A stretch of DNA of 59,083 bases from Winogradskya humida (lineage in GTDB: Bacteria > Actinomycetota > Actinomycetes > Mycobacteriales > Micromonosporaceae): assembly GCF_016862215.1 (NCBI RefSeq), contig NZ_BOMN01000085.1:1-59083 (forward strand), given 5' to 3'. A program made the translations under genes and the position numbers. Below are positions 56,464 through 59,083 of the stretch, in pieces. The notes below the pieces were generated by a model, which was given only the letters and a program-made list of their open reading frames with translations, searched no databases and had not been told where the DNA came from. Every line of letters starts with the position of its first letter. The stretch's first letter is position 1.

Positions 56464-56597
56464 GGTCCGGATACCGCAGCACACCGAAGTCTTGCGGTTG
56501 AAATACCGGGTGACCCCCGCATCGCACGCCGTCCGGCGCAGACTCGCGCATCTTGGCGGCTGGCTATCGACGTGACCGATGCGTGTCTGGAGTCCCC

Positions 56598-57863
56598 GTG
56601 TCCCTGTTCAGTTTCGAGCTCGACCCTGCCCTGGCCGCAGACCCCGTCTTCGACCTGCACAAGCAGGGCAAGATGGCGATCGCCGCGACCGTGCCGCTGG
56701 CCAGCCGTGACGACCTGTCGCTCGCCTACACCCCCGGAGTCGCGCGGGTCTGCTCGGCGATCGCCGCCTCCCCGTCGCTCGCCCACGACTACACCTGGAT
56801 CGGCAACACCGTCGCGGTGGTCACCGACGGCTCCGCGGTGCTCGGGCTCGGCAACATCGGCCCCAAGGCCGCGATGCCGGTCATGGAGGGCAAAGCGGTG
56901 CTGTTCAAGCAGTTCGGCGGCGTCGACGCTGTCCCGATCTGCCTCGACACCCAGGACGTCGAAGGCATCATCGCCGTGGTCAAGGCGCTCGGCCCGTCCT
57001 TCGGCGGGATCAACCTCGAGGACATCAGCGCGCCCCGCTGCTTCGAGATCGAACGCCGCCTCGACGAGGCCCTCGACATCCCCGTCTTCCACGACGACCA
57101 GCACGGGACCGCCATCGTGGTGCTCGCCGCGCTGCGGAACGCGGTCGCTCTGCTCGGGCGGCGCTTCGCTGACCTGCGGGTGGTCATCAGCGGGGCCGGC
57201 GCGGCGGGCGTCGCCATCACCGACACCCTGATCGCGGCGGGCGTGCACGGCGCCAACATCATCGTGTGCGACTCGCAGGGGATCATCCACGGTGAGCGGG
57301 CGGGGCTCAGCCCGGTGAAGGCTGCGCTTGCGGCACAGACCAACTACTCCGGGCGTACGGGCGGAATTGGCGAAGCGTTGATCGGAGCTGATGTGCTCAT
57401 CGGGGTTTCCGGCGGGACCATCCCCGAGAGTGCGCTGAGCGGCATGGCCCCGGAGGCCGTGATCTTCGCCCTGGCCAACCCGACGCCCGAGGTCGCACCG
57501 GCAATCGCCCACAAGTACGCGGCCATCGTCGCCACCGGGCGCAGTGACTTCGCCAACCAGATCAACAACGTGCTGGCGTTCCCGGGGATCTTCCGGGGCG
57601 CGCTGGACTCGCGGGCCACCACGATCACCAGCCGGATGAAGGTCGCGGCGGCCGAGGCGATCGCGCAGATCGTGTCGGACGAGCTGCGGGCTGATCTGAT
57701 CGTGCCTTCCGCGCTCGATCCGCGGGTGGCTCCGGCGGTGGCTGCGGCGGTGGCCCGGGCTGCTGAGCGGGACGGGGTGGCTCGGTTCCTGCCCGCTCCT
57801 GTCGCTCCCGTTTCGCCTGCGCCTTCTGGGGCTGCACTCTCCGGGGCTTCCGTTTCTGGCTGA
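56598..57863 (+). CDS. NAD(P)-dependent malic enzyme
   Basis: A 421-aa malic enzyme (malate to pyruvate plus CO2) of the short bacterial type: LSLAYTPGVARVC, VVTDGSAVLGLGNIGP, the metal site GINLEDISAPRCFEIE, HDDQHGTAIVVLAAL, and the Rossmann motif VVISGAGAAGVAITDTL. ALANPTPEV and SRSDFANQINN-like (GRSDFANQINNVLAFPG) close the set. GTG 56598 has GGAG six bases upstream; GTG 56586 is a possible alternative. The last 25 residues are a Pro/Ala/Ser tail. Confidence 0.92.
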   Translation: MSLFSFELDPALAADPVFDLHKQGKMAIAATVPLASRDDLSLAYTPGVARVCSAIAASPSLAHDYTWIGNTVAVVTDGSAVLGLGNIGPKAAMPVMEGKAVLFKQFGGVDAVPICLDTQDVEGIIAVVKALGPSFGGINLEDISAPRCFEIERRLDEALDIPVFHDDQHGTAIVVLAALRNAVALLGRRFADLRVVISGAGAAGVAITDTLIAAGVHGANIIVCDSQGIIHGERAGLSPVKAALAAQTNYSGRTGGIGEALIGADVLIGVSGGTIPESALSGMAPEAVIFALANPTPEVAPAIAHKYAAIVATGRSDFANQINNVLAFPGIFRGALDSRATTITSRMKVAAAEAIAQIVSDELRADLIVPSALDPRVAPAVAAAVARAAERDGVARFLPAPVAPVSPAPSGAALSGASVSG

Positions 57864-57928
57864 CGGGTTATCCACAGGCGGTGCGTGGTGGGTGGCGCAT
57901 GTCAGGGGCGGTCACTAGCGTTCCTGGC

Positions 57929-58879
57929 ATGCGCGCCGCCTATGCCAGTGCCACGAAGCCGGACGAACCGCTCGCCGCCCTCACCGTGGGCGACCAGCCC
58001 GAGCCGGCACCGCCCGCGGGCTGGGTGACCGTCGACGTGCGGGCCAGCACGCTCAACCACCACGAGCTCTGGTCCCTGCGCGGCGTCGGCCTCCCCGCCG
58101 ACCGCCTCCCGATGATCCTCGGCTGCGACGCCTCCGGAGTGGACCCCGACGGCAACGAGGTCGTCCTGCACTCGGTCGTCGAGGACCCCTCGGACCCCCG
58201 CGGCTTCAGCCTGCTCTCCGAGCGCCACCCCGGCACCCTGGCCGAGCGGGTCGCCGTCCCGGCCGCCAACCTCGTGCCCAAACCGGCCGGCATCTCCTTC
58301 CTCGACGCCGCTTGCCTCCCCACCGCCTGGCTCACGGCCTGGCACATGCTCACTGCCCGTGGCCGAGTCGCCGACGCCGACGCGGTCCTCGTCCAGGGAG
58401 CCGGTGGTGGCGTCGCCTCCGCTGCGGTGATTCTGGCCGCGGCCCTGGGCAAACGGGTCTACGCCACCAGCCGCGACGCCGCCAAACGCGACCGCATCGC
58501 CACCCTGGGCGCCACAGCCGTCGAACCCGGCGCCCGCCTCCCCGAACGAGTCGGCGTCGTCATCGAGTCCGTCGGCGCACCCACCTTCGAGCACTCGCTG
58601 AAATGCTCGGCGCCGGGCGCCCGCATCGTGGTGTGCGGTGCCACCGGCGGCCCATTCCCCAAGATCGACCTGCGCCGAGTCTTCATGATGCAGCTCGAGA
58701 TCCTCGGCAGCACGATGGGCACAGCGGCCGAGCTCGCCTCCCTGATGGACTTCCTCGTCGACCACAACGTCCGCCCGGTCATCGACTCGACGTACGGGTT
58801 CACGGCCGTGGGGGAGGCCTTCGCCCGGCTCAACTCAGGCGAAGCCTTCGGCAAGGTCGCCATCGACCACCTGCACTGA
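57929..58879 (+). CDS. Zinc-binding dehydrogenase / quinone oxidoreductase-like
   Basis: A 316-aa medium-chain dehydrogenase: GroES-like half (about 1-125, VTVDVRASTLNHHELWSLRG, ILGCDASGV) and Rossmann half with VLVQGAGGGVASAAVILAAALGKRVYATS. The structural-zinc cysteine loop is absent, which places it with quinone-oxidoreductase-like enzymes. The ATG at 57929 follows TAGCGT by 8 bases, suggesting a leaderless transcript. Substrate unknown. Confidence 0.85.
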   Translation: MRAAYASATKPDEPLAALTVGDQPEPAPPAGWVTVDVRASTLNHHELWSLRGVGLPADRLPMILGCDASGVDPDGNEVVLHSVVEDPSDPRGFSLLSERHPGTLAERVAVPAANLVPKPAGISFLDAACLPTAWLTAWHMLTARGRVADADAVLVQGAGGGVASAAVILAAALGKRVYATSRDAAKRDRIATLGATAVEPGARLPERVGVVIESVGAPTFEHSLKCSAPGARIVVCGATGGPFPKIDLRRVFMMQLEILGSTMGTAAELASLMDFLVDHNVRPVIDSTYGFTAVGEAFARLNSGEAFGKVAIDHLH

Positions 58880-58896
58880 GCGGGTGGGCAAGGCCT

Positions 58897-58977
58897 GGCC
58901 GTTGGTTGGGCGCGTGGGCTTGTCGGGCAGTGGCGTGGTGCGTGGGTTGGCCGGGGCCGTTGGTTGGGCGCGTGGGC
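58897..58977. repeat. 23-bp direct repeat
   Basis: GGCCGTTGGTTGGGCGCGTG plus GGC occurs at 58897-58919 and 58955-58977, 58 bases apart, leading into the 18-bp array. The bases between are variants of the same G/T-rich motif (CGTGGGTTGG). Confidence 0.85.
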
Positions 58978-58989
58978 CTGCCGGGCATT

Positions 58990-59083
58990 GGCCGGGCATT
59001 GTGGGCTGGCCGGGCATTGTGGGCTGGCCGGGCATTGTGGGCTGGCCGGGCATTGTGGGCTGGCCGGGCATCGTGGGCTGGCC
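58990..59083. repeat. 18-bp tandem repeat running off the right edge
   Basis: Five units of GGCCGGGCATTGTGGGCT (58990-59079; the fifth has one change, ATT to ATC) and the start of a sixth reach the window end. The minus strand reads as a repeated Pro-Gly-Gln-Pro-Thr-Met. Whether it belongs to a gene beginning beyond the window cannot be told. Confidence 0.9.

Noticed and set aside
58990..59083. Possible CRISPR array
   Set aside because: The 18-bp units are directly adjacent with no spacers and no cas genes are present.

Overview
The window is high-GC actinobacterial chromosome, most likely Micromonosporaceae (Actinoplanes or a relative). This rests on the strong GC bias at third codon positions, many GTG starts and apparently leaderless genes, two WhiB-family genes, a sigma-R/RsrA pair of the mycothiol-linked type, a 24-residue bL37 ribosomal protein gene, nickel superoxide dismutase with its SodX protease, and secreted glucan/chitosan hydrolases. 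The genus is inferred from protein flavour, not from a marker gene.

Layout. 0.2-3 kb: an HTH protein with a very long MgtE-N/FliG-like helical repeat array, plus two small membrane or secreted proteins. 3-9 kb: accessory genes, including a shortened MerR gene, a decayed alcohol dehydrogenase, a GNAT/TetR divergent pair, an XRE regulator, a Tat-exported alpha/beta hydrolase, a 9-bp tandem repeat, initiator tRNA-Met with a terminator, and a secreted lamin-tail protein. 9-15.6 kb: a YkgJ-like/pentapeptide fusion, TerC, an MMPL transporter that lacks an internal segment, and a spermidine-synthase-like methyltransferase fold. 15.6-22 kb: a DUF1800-DUF1501 pair, a MEDS-HATPase anti-sigma-like protein, and malQ coupled to a tiny MT0933-antitoxin-like gene. 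22-26 kb: a polysaccharide island with GH46 chitosanase, GH16 beta-glucanase with a ricin-type lectin domain, and a GH16-like protein that has lost its catalytic motif. 26-30 kb: signalling genes, including a MacS-type kinase with a LuxR-type regulator and two more HATPase proteins, one fused to STAS.

30-38.6 kb and 51.8-53.4 kb hold conserved actinobacterial housekeeping genes: a DMT transporter, hisN, rsgA and aroA (overlapping or nearly abutting, leftward), an SRAP protein, a WhiB gene, sigR-rsrA, bL37, a biotinylated TB7.3-like protein, pdtaS at 41.5 kb and whiB1/wblE. From memory, much of this set is also clustered in Mycobacterium (Rv3219-Rv3229 region) and Streptomyces. Between them lie a TPR protein, an SIS-domain sugar-phosphate enzyme, two glycosyltransferases and a sulfate-assimilation operon: leader peptide, sulfite reductase, zinc ribbon, cysH and CbiX-type chelatase. 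53.5-59 kb carries a FadR-type regulator, an RsbW/UsfX-like protein, sodN/sodX, malic enzyme and a quinone-oxidoreductase-like dehydrogenase, and ends in an 18-bp tandem repeat that runs off the window.

No prophage, insertion sequence, CRISPR array or recognisable defence island was seen. The signals most worth a second look are: the sigma-R promoter upstream of a second, longer sigR reading frame; the cysteine-type leader peptide and adjacent palindrome before the sulfite reductase; the missing canonical start of rsgA; the MMPL internal deletion; the 39-bp in-frame triplication in the chelatase gene; the HTH-MgtE repeat protein; and four separate HATPase anti-sigma-like proteins, two of which have lost key residues.
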